From Alphaproteobacteria bacterium UBA6038 (GTDB lineage Bacteria; Pseudomonadota; Alphaproteobacteria; Micropepsales; Micropepsaceae), in contig DIZC01000097.1 of NCBI GenBank assembly GCA_002429315.1, positions 1 through 64,000 of the forward strand: a stretch of 64,000 nucleotides of DNA. The letters are read 5' to 3'. Numbering within the stretch: the stretch's first letter is position 1; every line of letters begins with the position of its first letter. Positions 51,898 to 61,670 of the stretch are shown here, piece by piece. Below the pieces are notes generated by a model that saw nothing but the letters and a program-made list of their open reading frames with translations, was not told where the DNA came from and searched no databases. Both the position numbers and the translations under genes were made by a program.

Positions 51898-52836
51898 GTG
51901 CGTCTCGTTTCCGCTGGCTCGCCGGAATCCTGCATGCCGATTTGGCAGACACCCACCATTGGCCGCAACCGTCTCGGGCCCGATACGCCGCCGGCCGAGT
52001 TGCGGCAGCGGTTCGTTTCCACCTTTCAGCGGTTTGGACCGCCGCCGGAAGACGCCCAGTTCCAGCCGGCGGAGCTGGGGCCGATCAAGGGCGAATGGGT
52101 GACGGTGGAGCGCTCCTCGGCCAACCGGATCATTCTCTATTTTCACGGCGGCGGCTTCATTGCCGGTTCCCCGGAGACGCATCGAACGCTGGTGGCGCGG
52201 CTGTGCGACGCCGGGTTTGCCCGCGCTTTTTCCGTGGCCTACCGGCTGGCGCCGGAATACGTCTTTCCGGCTGGACTGCGCGACGGCGTGGATGCGTATC
52301 GCGCGCTGCTGCAGAAGGGCGTCGAGCCGTCGTCCATCGTGCTGGCGGGAGACGACGCGGGCGGCGGGCTTGCCTTCGCGTCGCTGCTCGCCATCCGCAA
52401 CGGCGGCATGCCGATGCCGGCGGCCTGCGTGGCGATGTCGCCGTGGGTCGATCTCTCGCTTTCCGGCTGGTCGGTGCTGACCAACGCCAAGACCGACATG
52501 TCGCTGTCCTGGGACCTGCTCTTCCTCACCGCCCGGCACTACCTGAAGAAGCAGAGCCCGGCCGATCCCTATGCCTCACCGATCTATGCAAGCTTCCGCG
52601 ACTTTCCGCCGGTCATGGTGCATGCCGGAAGTCTTGAGATCCTGAGAGACGATGCCAGCCGCATCGGCGACAAGGCGGCCGAGGCCAACGTGCCGATCAG
52701 CGTCGAGATTTATGACGGCATGCAGCACCTGTTTCAGGCGGATTCGGAGTTGCAGGAGGCCAAAGTCTCGCTGCAGCGTCTGGGCCAATTCATCCGCCAG
52801 CGGGCCGGCCGGGCAACCGCCAGCGCCGCCCAGTGA
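51898..52836 (+). CDS. HSL-family alpha/beta hydrolase with Asp in place of the nucleophile Ser
   Basis: 312 residues from GTG, or 300 from the ATG at 51934. HSL layout is clear: LYFHGGGFIAGSPETHR, YRLAPEYVFPAGLRDGVDAY, Asp in SLEILRDDASR and His in DGMQHLFQ. The nucleophile elbow reads LAGDDAGGGL: residue 153 is Asp (GAC) instead of Ser. The paralogue at 48181 keeps Ser. Unless Asp serves as nucleophile, as in haloalkane dehalogenases, the product is inactive as an esterase and may be a pseudoenzyme. Confidence 0.82.
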   Translation: MRLVSAGSPESCMPIWQTPTIGRNRLGPDTPPAELRQRFVSTFQRFGPPPEDAQFQPAELGPIKGEWVTVERSSANRIILYFHGGGFIAGSPETHRTLVARLCDAGFARAFSVAYRLAPEYVFPAGLRDGVDAYRALLQKGVEPSSIVLAGDDAGGGLAFASLLAIRNGGMPMPAACVAMSPWVDLSLSGWSVLTNAKTDMSLSWDLLFLTARHYLKKQSPADPYASPIYASFRDFPPVMVHAGSLEILRDDASRIGDKAAEANVPISVEIYDGMQHLFQADSELQEAKVSLQRLGQFIRQRAGRATASAAQ

Positions 52837-53009
52837 ATTCCCGGCATTAGCGCTTGATTAAAAATGGAAAAATTGAGTAGCGCGGCGCCCTTGAATATGG
52901 CTAATGTCCGCGCCCGCGGGCGCTTTCAGGGGCGTTCCTGCGGCCCGGCTGGGCACGCTAGTCACTTCTGGCTGCAACAGGTCTCATACACCGACAAAAG
53001 GGGTTTGCC

Positions 53010-56000
53010 TTGTCGAAGCGCGCGTTGATGCTGACAGCGGCCACCGCCGCCCTGCTTTCCGGGCCGGTTCTGGGCGACGATTTCACCGACATCACCACCA
53101 AGGTCACCCAGCAGATCAAGACGAGCACGGCCGACAACGGCTCGCCGGGCAACATCCTCATCGAGTCGGCGGGGTCAGTGGTGGTGGCCGCGGCGGGGCC
53201 GGCGGTCGAGATCGATTCCGCCAACACCGTCACCAACCAGGGGACGATCAGCAACATCGGCACCGACAACGCGATCGGCGTCCAGCTTGACGCGACTAAA
53301 AGCGGCTTTGCCTTGGACCCAACCGCGACGGCGCTGGACAGCACCGGCACCATCGACCTCACGGGCAGCGGTAGCAGCAAGACCGGCATCTTTATCGGCA
53401 TCCCCAGCGGCGACACCACGGACACGACCGGCATCTTCAATGGCGGCATCAATCTGGAAAACGGTTCGACGCTGAAGGCCACCGGCGACAACACGGTCGC
53501 GCTCGCGATCGGCCCCAATACGACTCTGAACGGCACCATCAATATGGCCGGCGCCGTCACCTTGTCGACGGGCACAGGGATGACCGGCGTCCTGATCGGT
53601 ACTGCGGATGCGCCGGCGAGCCTGAACGGAGACCTGACGCTTGGGCTCGGTTCGGCCGTGAGCGTCACGGGAGACAATTCGTTCGGCATCAACATCGAGC
53701 CGAACTCAACGGTGACCGGCAATGTCGAGGTGGACGGTTCGCTGTCGGTGGCGCCCACGACGGCAACATCCGTGACCAGCGGCAGCGTCACGGGAATCCT
53801 GGTCGGCAGCAATTCCGCCGGAAACGCGATCAGCGGCAACTTCACCGTCGGGACCGGCGCGTCGGTGAGTGCGACCGGCGAGAACGCGCGCGGCGTTGTG
53901 CTGTTCGGCGGACTGGGCGGTAGCTTCACCAACAACGGTTCGATCGAGGCGGTCGGAGTGGCCGCGCCCACCAGCTCAAGCGGAAATCCGACGGGGCTGA
54001 ATGCGGTCGCCATCGCGGGCAATATCGGTGACGGCTTCTTGAACAACGGCCCGGTGAATGCCGTGGACACCACCGCCTCGGCGCTCATCGAAGGCAATGG
54101 ATCTGAGCCCGTGCTGCTGATCTCGCCAGCGGCGGCGGGCGCCACGGCATCCGGCAACGTTGAAATCTCCGCCAATCCTCTGCTGCCCGAGGGCGACTTC
54201 GGGATCATCAATCGCGGGCAGATCCTTGCCAGCCCCGCCAATGTGGACCAGCTGAACGCCGTCGCCGTTCAGCTGGAAGGCGCGAGCAGCTTCACCACCG
54301 ACGTGGAAGGCGGCATTTTCAATTCCGGCAGGATCGGGGCCTCTGGAACCGGTGACGATAAGCAGACCGGCCTGATGTTCGCCACCGGGCTATACATCCG
54401 CTCCGGTGCCAACGTCCCGCTGTTCGAGAATTCCGATCAGAACAGCGCGTCACCTGGCGTCGTCAATGCGCAATTCAACGGAGCATCGAACATCGGCGGC
54501 GGCGCCGTCGCCATTCATGTGGAGCAGGGCGGCACGCTGAACCAGATCGTCAACCAGGGCACGATCGCAGCCTCCGCCACGAATAGCTTGACGACGATCT
54601 CGTCGCTAGCCGCGCGGGCCATCTGGGACGAGTCCGGAACGCTGAACGATATCCAAAATTCCGGCACCATCAGCGCGACCGCCACCGCCCTCGACAACAA
54701 TTCGCAGGTGACCGTTGCCATCGACATGGGCGCGGCAACGCAGAATACCCACATCGATAATTCCGGAACCATCGCCGGCGACGTGGTTCTGGGCGATGCC
54801 GGCGATCAGGTGCTCGTGCACGGCGACGTCAATCAGGCGGCCAGCATCACGGGAAACATCTTCTTCGGCGGCACCAGCGCGCCCTCAAGCGCGGACGATC
54901 GCCTCGAGATCGACGATCACGCCTCGGTAGTCGGAGCGGTCACCGAGCGCCCCGGTGGCTTGCTCGATGTTCTCATCAATACCGGCGGCACCCTGACGCT
55001 CACCAACGACTCGATCGACATCAACAATCGGCTCTTCGTCAACAATCTCACCGTCGGGGCGGGCGGCACCCTGGGGCTCACGCTCTCGCAAACTTACAAT
55101 ATTTCCGTCAATCCCAATGCGGGGGGAATCGTCACCGCCACCGGCCCGGTGATGCTTAATCCGCAGGCGTTGCTGAATCTGTCGTTCGGAGGATTCCTGT
55201 CCGGACAAACGCCGGGAGAGCCCTCGCAATTCATTCTGATCGATGCGCCTCTGGACCAGCTTCAGCTCGACCTTCCGGCGCTGCAGAGTCAGGTCTGCTC
55301 CAACGTGCCGTTCCTGTTCGCCAGTTCCGACCAGCAGTGCCTGACCACCAATCCGATCACGCCGGATCGCAGTCAGCTGGTTCTGAACCTGACGCCGAAA
55401 ACCGCCGCAGACATCGGGCTCACGGGCTACGCGGCAAAGATGTTTCCGCTGGCCAATCTCGCGCTCGCCAATGACAGTCAGTTGGGTGCGGCGATCATCC
55501 AGACCGGCGTGCCGATCAACGGCGTGCCGCTGACGCAGGCCCAGGGACAAACGCTCTATCAAAATATCTATTCGCAATTCGCGCCCAACGTCACCGGCGC
55601 TTCGCGCGCGCTCGCCATCGCGCTGACCGATGAGGCGACCGGTCCGGTCGGTGCGCGCCAGCGCGCCTTGCGCATGTACGCCGGGCAACCGGGCGACACC
55701 ACGCTGTGGGGGCAGGAGTTCAACTTCAGCCTGAACGAAGAAGCCAACGCCAACACGATCGGGTATCGCGATACCGGCTTCGGCTTTGCCCTGGGTCTTG
55801 ACGGGGGCGATCCGGCCGACGGACGCTACGGCGGCGCGCTGACCTTCTATTCCGGCAATATCAACGAGAAGCAGCCGCGCACCAGCAGGACGACGAGCGA
55901 GTGGGCCATGCTCACCGGCTACACCGACTGGCGCGGCCGCGGCTTCTTCCTCGACACGCAGGTCTCCGCCGGCGTCGGCCAGCTGGATGGAAAGCGCTCG

Positions 56001-56573
56001 CTGACGCTGGACATTCCGCAATCCGATGGAACGACCACGACTCTCTCGCGCGTGGCCGAAGGCAAGCGTGCCACGCTGCTCGGCGCGCTTGGCGCCACCA
56101 CCGGCGTCATTCTGACCACCGGCAGCACTGTCTTCACGCCCATGCTGAGCGTCGATGGTCTCGCCATGCGCGAAGAGGGCTATACCGAGCACGGCGGCGG
56201 CGATCCGAGCGGTGGTGATGCTTTCGATCTTTCGGTCAGTCAGGCCTATTACAGTTCGCTCCGCGGATTCCTCGGCGCGGACGTTCGCCAGGACGTGAAC
56301 CTCGGAGACTTCTACCTGCAGCCCGAAGCGCGCGCGGGCTACCGCTACGACTTCCTGTCGAATCCGGAGAAGCTGAAAGCATCCTTCGCCAGCACACCGG
56401 GAACGGACTTTACCCTGACCGGACCGGATCCGTCGCAGGGCAATCTCGTGCTGGGCGGCAGCTTGGCCTCCACCACCGGCGCCTGGTCCATTGGCGTGAA
56501 TTACGACTACCTGCGCGGCAACAACGGGTCCATCTCGCAGGAAGGCACCCTTACGCTCGTCGGCCGCATCTAA
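53010..56573 (+). CDS. Autotransporter, beta-helix passenger with C-terminal beta-barrel
   Basis: 1187 residues from a TTG with AAAAGGGG just upstream. Signal peptide (ALMLTAATAALLSGPVLG), a passenger of about 850 residues rich in Gly, Asn, Thr and Ser with repeating strand turns (VTNQGTISNIGTDNAIGVQL, NSGTISATATALDNNS, NNGSIEA), and a C-terminal autotransporter domain of about 300 residues (ALRMYAGQPGDTTLWGQEF to LTLVGRI). The last residue is Ile, not the common Phe. It should be displayed or released at the surface; no catalytic motif was seen in the passenger. Confidence 0.9.
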   Translation: MSKRALMLTAATAALLSGPVLGDDFTDITTKVTQQIKTSTADNGSPGNILIESAGSVVVAAAGPAVEIDSANTVTNQGTISNIGTDNAIGVQLDATKSGFALDPTATALDSTGTIDLTGSGSSKTGIFIGIPSGDTTDTTGIFNGGINLENGSTLKATGDNTVALAIGPNTTLNGTINMAGAVTLSTGTGMTGVLIGTADAPASLNGDLTLGLGSAVSVTGDNSFGINIEPNSTVTGNVEVDGSLSVAPTTATSVTSGSVTGILVGSNSAGNAISGNFTVGTGASVSATGENARGVVLFGGLGGSFTNNGSIEAVGVAAPTSSSGNPTGLNAVAIAGNIGDGFLNNGPVNAVDTTASALIEGNGSEPVLLISPAAAGATASGNVEISANPLLPEGDFGIINRGQILASPANVDQLNAVAVQLEGASSFTTDVEGGIFNSGRIGASGTGDDKQTGLMFATGLYIRSGANVPLFENSDQNSASPGVVNAQFNGASNIGGGAVAIHVEQGGTLNQIVNQGTIAASATNSLTTISSLAARAIWDESGTLNDIQNSGTISATATALDNNSQVTVAIDMGAATQNTHIDNSGTIAGDVVLGDAGDQVLVHGDVNQAASITGNIFFGGTSAPSSADDRLEIDDHASVVGAVTERPGGLLDVLINTGGTLTLTNDSIDINNRLFVNNLTVGAGGTLGLTLSQTYNISVNPNAGGIVTATGPVMLNPQALLNLSFGGFLSGQTPGEPSQFILIDAPLDQLQLDLPALQSQVCSNVPFLFASSDQQCLTTNPITPDRSQLVLNLTPKTAADIGLTGYAAKMFPLANLALANDSQLGAAIIQTGVPINGVPLTQAQGQTLYQNIYSQFAPNVTGASRALAIALTDEATGPVGARQRALRMYAGQPGDTTLWGQEFNFSLNEEANANTIGYRDTGFGFALGLDGGDPADGRYGGALTFYSGNINEKQPRTSRTTSEWAMLTGYTDWRGRGFFLDTQVSAGVGQLDGKRSLTLDIPQSDGTTTTLSRVAEGKRATLLGALGATTGVILTTGSTVFTPMLSVDGLAMREEGYTEHGGGDPSGGDAFDLSVSQAYYSSLRGFLGADVRQDVNLGDFYLQPEARAGYRYDFLSNPEKLKASFASTPGTDFTLTGPDPSQGNLVLGGSLASTTGAWSIGVNYDYLRGNNGSISQEGTLTLVGRI

Positions 56574-56606
56574 AAAAACAGCCCCGGTTTTCCCGGGGCT
56601 GTTTTC
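56573..56606. terminator. Bidirectional Rho-independent terminator
   Basis: A perfect 10-bp stem (ACAGCCCCGG with CCGGGGCTGT) has seven A on its left and four T on its right. It lies between the convergent autotransporter and Gly/Tyr-rich genes and serves both. Confidence 0.9.
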
Positions 56607-56623
56607 CTTCGCTACAGTGCTGG

Positions 56624-56899
56624 TTACCAGCGCCGCCAGTGACGAATGGGGTGCCTGTACACCCAGCGTCCGTGCCACCATACGCGCGGCCCATAGTAGC
56701 CGTACGCCACGGGATAGCCGTACGGATAGCCGTAGTATGGATAGGCGTATGGATAGCCATAGCCGTACCCATAGGCCGGAACGCCGACGCCGATACCGAT
56801 GCCGACGGCAACCCGCGCGCTGGCCGGTGCTGTGGTCGCCGCAACTGTCCCGCCCAGCATGAGAGCAGCGAGGGCGACTTTGCCAAGGTGTGTCATCAT
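56624..56899 (-). CDS. Small secreted Gly/Tyr/Pro-rich protein
   Basis: 91 residues from the ATG at 56899 (preceded by AAAGGAGA). Signal peptide (VALAALMLGGTVAATTAPASA), a central YGYGYGYPYAYPYYGYPYGY block and a basic aromatic end (WWHGRWVYRHPIRHWRRW). Such small exported proteins are common in alphaproteobacteria; no activity is known. Confidence 0.8.
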   Translation of the reverse strand: MMTHLGKVALAALMLGGTVAATTAPASARVAVGIGIGVGVPAYGYGYGYPYAYPYYGYPYGYPVAYGYYGPRVWWHGRWVYRHPIRHWRRW

Positions 56900-57094
56900 A
56901 ATCTCCTTTGGTTTCGCTCTCCCTTCTGATGATTCAACGCACGGACCCCGGAGTAGCGCCAAGGCGCACGTCAATTAGTTTCGATTCCACGAAAACGTGC
57001 GTTCCAGGCAACATGATTGCACTCAATTGCTGTGCGAATTCACCAAGCTGAACCGCCAATGAACGAGGTCTTCAGCACACGGACGGTTTGGCGC

Positions 57095-58123
57095 TCAGGC
57101 GCGTGCCAGTTTGAGAAAGCGGGAGACGTCCTCCTCCGGCGTCAGAAACGAGAGGACAAGTCGAACGAGGGTGCGGCCGTCCTTCGGCGCGCCCCATTCG
57201 TAAAATTGGGCGCCCGCCTGGCGCAGCCGCGCGACGAGCGCGTCCGGCAAATGCACGAACACCGCGTTGGCTTGCACCGTCTCGGCAAGCTTCGCGTGCG
57301 CAATCTGCCTAAGCCCGTCGGCCATCCGCTGCGCGAGGACATTGGCGCGGCGTGCCTGTCGCAGCCAGCGATCTTCCGCGAGATACGCGTCGAGCTGCGC
57401 GGAGATGAACCGCATCTTCGACATCAGGTGGCCGGCGCGCTTGCGCCGATATTCGAAATCGCCGCTCAGCGCCGGCGTGAAGAACACCACCGCTTCGGCG
57501 CACAATGCACCGTTCTTGGTCGCGCCGAAGGAGAGCACATCGACACCGGCCTTCCAGGTGATTTCCGCCGGCGTGCAGCCGAGATGCACGAGCGCATTGG
57601 CAAAGCGCGCGCCGTCCATGTGTAGCGCCATGCCTTCCCGGCGTGCGAGTTCCGACAGCCTTGCGATCTCATCCGGCCGGTAAACCGTCCCGCGTTCGGT
57701 CGCTTGCGTGATGCTGATGGCCGACGGCTTGGGGCTGTGGACGCCGCCGCGATATTCCACCAGCGCCGTCTCCACCGCCGCAGCCGTGATCTTGGCGCCG
57801 CCGCCCTTCAGCCCCACCAGCTTGGCGCCGCCGGAAAAGAATTCCGGCGCCGCGCATTCGTCGAGCGCGATGTGGCTTTGCGCGTGGCAGAAGATGGCGC
57901 CGTAGGGCGGCGAGACTGTGGCGAGCGAAAGGGCATTGGCCGCCGTGCCGGTGATCACCGGGAACACCGCAACCTCGCGTTCGAAGATGTCGCACATCCG
58001 CGCCGTCACGCGCGCGGTGATGGCATCCTCGCCGTACGAGGCATCCGTCCCGGCATTGGCTTGCGCCAGCGCAGCAAGAATCTGCGGCGCCGCGCCATAG
58101 GCATTGTCGCTGATGAAGTTCAT
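57095..58123 (-). CDS. Low-specificity L-threonine aldolase
   Basis: 342 residues from the ATG at 58123 (MNFISDNAYGAAPQI), the customary family start; an ATG at 58174 is in frame too. PLP enzyme: GTDASYGED, VFPVITGTAANALSLA, HMDGARFANALVHL and the PLP Lys in SFGATKNGALCAEAV. It splits threonine or allo-threonine to glycine and acetaldehyde. Confidence 0.92.
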   Translation of the reverse strand: MNFISDNAYGAAPQILAALAQANAGTDASYGEDAITARVTARMCDIFEREVAVFPVITGTAANALSLATVSPPYGAIFCHAQSHIALDECAAPEFFSGGAKLVGLKGGGAKITAAAVETALVEYRGGVHSPKPSAISITQATERGTVYRPDEIARLSELARREGMALHMDGARFANALVHLGCTPAEITWKAGVDVLSFGATKNGALCAEAVVFFTPALSGDFEYRRKRAGHLMSKMRFISAQLDAYLAEDRWLRQARRANVLAQRMADGLRQIAHAKLAETVQANAVFVHLPDALVARLRQAGAQFYEWGAPKDGRTLVRLVLSFLTPEEDVSRFLKLARA

Positions 58124-58264
58124 TCCGCTCGCCGCCGCAGCTTGGCCCTGGTCGGCGGAGCCTACCAGCAACATTCTCCGAGCCAAGGGTGGCGGCACCC
58201 GCGAAATTGCCTTCCCAATGTCCCGGTTTGATGCTGCAATCGGCTGCCGATAACCAAGGGCCCC

Positions 58265-59467
58265 ATGAGCGATCTGGAAATATTTCGCGCCGAGGCGCGC
58301 GCCTGGCTTGAGGCCAATTGTCCGCCGTCGATGCGCGGCGATGCGCCTAACGCGGCCGATGAAGGCGCGGAGGTCGTCTGGGGCGGGCGCCGCGCAACGT
58401 ACGAGAATCCCGAAGCCGAGCTGTGGCTCGACCGCATGGCAGGGCGGGGCTGGACGGCGCCGACCTGGCCGAAGCAGTACGGCGGCGGCGAGCTCTCGGC
58501 GGACGAAGCCCGCGTGCTTTCCCAGGAGATAGCGCGCATCAAGGCGCGCCCGCCGCTGTTCTCGTTCGGGCTGTGGATGCTGGGCCCGGTGCTGCTCGAA
58601 TACGGCAATGAGGCGCAGAAGCGCGAACACCTGCCCAAGATCGCGCGCGGCGAAATCCGCTGGTGCCAGGGCTATTCCGAGCCGGGCGCCGGCAGCGATC
58701 TCGCATCCTTGCGCACGCGCTGCGAAGACAAGGGCGACCACTTCCTCATCAACGGCCAGAAGATCTGGACGAGCTACGCCGACCAGGCGGACTGGATCTT
58801 CTGTCTCGTGCGCACCGACACGACCAAGAAGCACGAAGGCATTTCCTTCATTCTGTTCGATATGGCATCGCCCGGCGTGGAAGCGCGGCCGATCAAACTG
58901 ATCTCGGGGTCCTCCCCGTTCTGCGAAACCTTCTTCACCGATGTGAAGGTGCCGAAGGAAAATCTTGTGGGCCGGCTGAACGGCGGCTGGGACATCGCCA
59001 AGCGGCTGCTGCAATACGAGCGGCAGAACATCTCCTCCGGCGGCTTCGGCGGCGGCGCCGGCGTGGAGCTGGAAGAGGTGGCCAAGCGCTACGCCGGCGA
59101 AGCGGCCGGCCGCATCGCCGATCCCGATCTGCGGGTGCGGGTCGCGGCGCATCGGATGGAAGCGCGCGCGTTCGCCTTGACCGTGCGCCGGCTCGAGGAG
59201 GACGCAAAGGCGAAGAAGGGCCCCAGCCCGGCGGTGTCCATCATCAAATACGAGGCGGCGAAACTGAACCAGGATCGCTGCGAGCTGATGATCGAGGCGA
59301 TGGGACTGCGCGGCCTTGGCTGGGAGGGCGATGGATTCGCCCCGGCCGAAATCTCCGCCACCCGCAGCTGGCTGCGCTCGAAAGGCAACTCCATCGAGGG
59401 CGGCACCAGCGAAGTGAATCTGAACGTCGTCGCCAAGCGCGTGCTTGGGCTCCTGGATCATCAGTGA
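58265..59467 (+). CDS. Acyl-CoA dehydrogenase, probable catalytic subunit
   Basis: 400 residues. ACAD fold: WCQGYSEPGAGSDLASLRTR (flavin contact), KIWTSYADQADWIF, then the C-terminal NSIEGGTSEVNLNVVAKRVL where the catalytic Glu is retained. Its stop overlaps the start of a second ACAD (GTGA). The pair probably works as one heteromeric enzyme oxidising an acyl-CoA side chain or unusual substrate. Confidence 0.93.
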   Translation: MSDLEIFRAEARAWLEANCPPSMRGDAPNAADEGAEVVWGGRRATYENPEAELWLDRMAGRGWTAPTWPKQYGGGELSADEARVLSQEIARIKARPPLFSFGLWMLGPVLLEYGNEAQKREHLPKIARGEIRWCQGYSEPGAGSDLASLRTRCEDKGDHFLINGQKIWTSYADQADWIFCLVRTDTTKKHEGISFILFDMASPGVEARPIKLISGSSPFCETFFTDVKVPKENLVGRLNGGWDIAKRLLQYERQNISSGGFGGGAGVELEEVAKRYAGEAAGRIADPDLRVRVAAHRMEARAFALTVRRLEEDAKAKKGPSPAVSIIKYEAAKLNQDRCELMIEAMGLRGLGWEGDGFAPAEISATRSWLRSKGNSIEGGTSEVNLNVVAKRVLGLLDHQ

Positions 59468-60600
59468 CGAGCGCGCTCAACGAAGAACAAATCCTGCTGC
59501 GCGATTCCGCGCGCGACTGGGTGCGCGAGAAATCGCCGGTGAGCGCGTTTCGCAAGCTTCGCGACAGCGGCGATGTTGATGGCTTCGAGCGCGCGGCATG
59601 GCGCGAGATGTGCGAGTTGGGCTGGTCCGGGATTCTCATTCCGGAGGAATTCGGCGGCTCAGGGCTCGGCTACCGGACTTTGGGCCTGGTGCTGGAGGAA
59701 ACCGGCCGCACCCTGACCGCCTCGCCGCTATTGTCGAATGCGATCGCCGCCACGGGGCTGCTGCTCGGCGGCAATGCGGAGCAGCGGCAGCACTGGTGGC
59801 CGAAACTGGCAGACGGCTCGGCCATCGGGACGCTGGCGGCCGATGAAGGCGCGCACCACGCGCCCGAGCGGATCGCGCTCGCGGCGGCCAAAACTGGCAG
59901 CGGCTACACGCTGAACGGCGAGAAGCGCTTCGTGCCGGAGGGCGGCACGGCCGATCTGATCGTGGTCGCCGCGCGGACCGGCGGCAGCGCGGGAGACGAG
60001 CACGGCCTCACCCTGTTTCTCGTCGAAGGCAATGCGAGCGGGCTGTCGCGCCGGCCGTTGAAGACGGTCGACAGCCGCGGCGCCGCCGATCTCGCGTTCC
60101 GCAATGTCGAGCTGCCCGGGAGCGCGGTGCTCGGCAGCGCCGGTGACGGGTTCGCGCTCCTCGATGGCATATTGGATCGCGCGCGCGCCTGCCTCGCCGC
60201 GGAAATGCTGGGCGCGGCCACGCAGAGCTTCGAAACCACGCTCGATTACCTGAAGAGCCGCGTGCAGTTCGGGCAGGCGATCGGCACGTTCCAGGCGCTG
60301 CAGCACCGCGCCGCCAAGATGTACACCGACCTCGAGTTGACGCGCTCCTGCGTCGAAGCCGCGCTCGACGGGCTCGACCGCAACGTCAATGACGTGCCGG
60401 CGCTCTGCTCGCTGGCCAAGGCGCGCGCCGGCGAGCTCTGGCATCTGGTGTCGAACGAGATGGTGCAGATGCATGGCGGCATCGGCATGACCGATGCGCA
60501 CGACGCCGGGCTTTATCTCAAGCGCGCTCGCGTGGCCGAAGCGCTCTACGGCAACGCCGCCTTCCACCGCGACCGCTACGCAACGCTGATGGGATATTGA
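59464..60600 (+). CDS. Acyl-CoA dehydrogenase, probable non-catalytic partner subunit
   Basis: 378 residues from a GTG at 59464; the upstream extension of this frame lies inside the first ACAD and is rejected. ACAD features: IPEEFGGSGLGYRTLGLVLE, FGQAIGTFQALQHRAAKMYT and QMHGGIGMTDAHDAGLYLKR. Near the C-terminus, where catalysis needs Glu (YEGTxE), it reads LYGNAAFHR, so the base is missing. Such Glu-less partners occur in alpha2beta2 ACADs. Confidence 0.9.
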   Translation: MTSALNEEQILLRDSARDWVREKSPVSAFRKLRDSGDVDGFERAAWREMCELGWSGILIPEEFGGSGLGYRTLGLVLEETGRTLTASPLLSNAIAATGLLLGGNAEQRQHWWPKLADGSAIGTLAADEGAHHAPERIALAAAKTGSGYTLNGEKRFVPEGGTADLIVVAARTGGSAGDEHGLTLFLVEGNASGLSRRPLKTVDSRGAADLAFRNVELPGSAVLGSAGDGFALLDGILDRARACLAAEMLGAATQSFETTLDYLKSRVQFGQAIGTFQALQHRAAKMYTDLELTRSCVEAALDGLDRNVNDVPALCSLAKARAGELWHLVSNEMVQMHGGIGMTDAHDAGLYLKRARVAEALYGNAAFHRDRYATLMGY

Positions 60601-60660
60601 AGCGAGATTTCTCGCATTGTACCGGACACCAGATCTGAGTTGGTCGATTCAGTAGGACTC

Positions 60661-60685
60661 CCACCCTCCCTCAAGGGGAGGGTGG
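60661..60685. repeat. Perfect GC-rich hairpin between convergent genes
   Basis: CCACCCTCCC pairs with GGGAGGGTGG around TCAAG. It lies between the ACAD pair and the convergent SDR and may act as terminator in either direction, though without a long T-run. Confidence 0.5.
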
Positions 60686-60723
60686 AAACAGAGATTTCAT
60701 CTTCAACGCGAAAAGATCGTGCT

Positions 60724-61509
60724 CTAGCCCCGTCCCACCACCGGCAGCGAACTGGAGAGTCCACCGTCCACCGCGATGGCCTGGCCGTTCACGTAGGAGC
60801 TTTCGTCGCTCGCCAGGAACAGCGCGGTCGCGGCGATTTCCTCGGGATGGCCGTAACGCCTGAGCGGATTGAGCTGTCCGATCTTGTGCGCGGTGCCGCG
60901 CTCCCTGGCGCGCTCGAAGATCGGCCTGGTCATGCCCGTTTCGATGATGCCAGGGCAGATCGCATTCACCCGAACGCCGGTGCCGTAGAGGAAATTTGCG
61001 GCGGTCGAGACGAGATTGATCACGCCGGCCTTGCTGGCGCTGTATGGACCCGGCCCGGCGCCGGAGCGGATGCCCGCCACCGAGGCGGTGCAGACGATGG
61101 AGCCTCTCTTTGCCGGCACCATCACGCGCGCCGCGTGTTTGATGGCGAGAAACGGCCCGACGAGGTTCACCGCGAGAATCTTCATCCAGTCCTCGGCGCC
61201 CGCTTCGAAGAATCCCGGTGCGGCGCCGCCGGAAATCCCGGCATTGGCGTACACGGCATCCAGCCGGCCGAATTCCCGGATCGCGGTATCGACCGCCCGC
61301 GCGACATCGGCTTCGTCGGACGCGTCTGCCGTCATGGCGATGGCGCGGCCGCCCGCGGCCTCGATCTGCGCCGCCGTCTCCTCCACCTCCGCCGCCCGAT
61401 CGAAGCAGATCACGCGCGCGCCCTCGCCTGCGAACAGCTTGGCGCTCGCCCGCCCGATGCCGCTCGCCGCCCCGGTGACGATGGCACCGCACCCTTCCAG
61501 TCGATTCAT
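60724..61509 (-). CDS. Short-chain dehydrogenase/reductase
   Basis: 261 residues from the ATG at 61509. Cofactor loop VTGAASGIGRASAK, NAG motif YANAGISG, catalytic Ser in TASVAGIR and Tyr-Lys in PYSASKAGVI. Asp at the end of beta-2 (CFDRA) suggests NAD preference. It is convergent with the ACAD pair, and a role in the same degradation route is possible. Confidence 0.9.
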   Translation of the reverse strand: MNRLEGCGAIVTGAASGIGRASAKLFAGEGARVICFDRAAEVEETAAQIEAAGGRAIAMTADASDEADVARAVDTAIREFGRLDAVYANAGISGGAAPGFFEAGAEDWMKILAVNLVGPFLAIKHAARVMVPAKRGSIVCTASVAGIRSGAGPGPYSASKAGVINLVSTAANFLYGTGVRVNAICPGIIETGMTRPIFERARERGTAHKIGQLNPLRRYGHPEEIAATALFLASDESSYVNGQAIAVDGGLSSSLPVVGRG

Positions 61510-61670
61510 ATCGTTCCCCGTCAGCTTTCCGTGACAACTGGTCACCGGCCACGCCGGAATTCAAGGCCGAAAGCCATGGCAAATGACAGCGCTTTTGCCG
61601 CGAAGGTCATGGCTTTTCAGGGGTTCGCCCCTGTATCTTCCGCCCGCAAAGCGAGCCACAAGACTCCGCC

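Noticed and set aside
54885..56681. 598-codon minus-strand frame opposite the autotransporter barrel
   Set aside because: Shadow frame: composition is Arg/Glu/Gln-rich and the plus strand has a coherent autotransporter domain.
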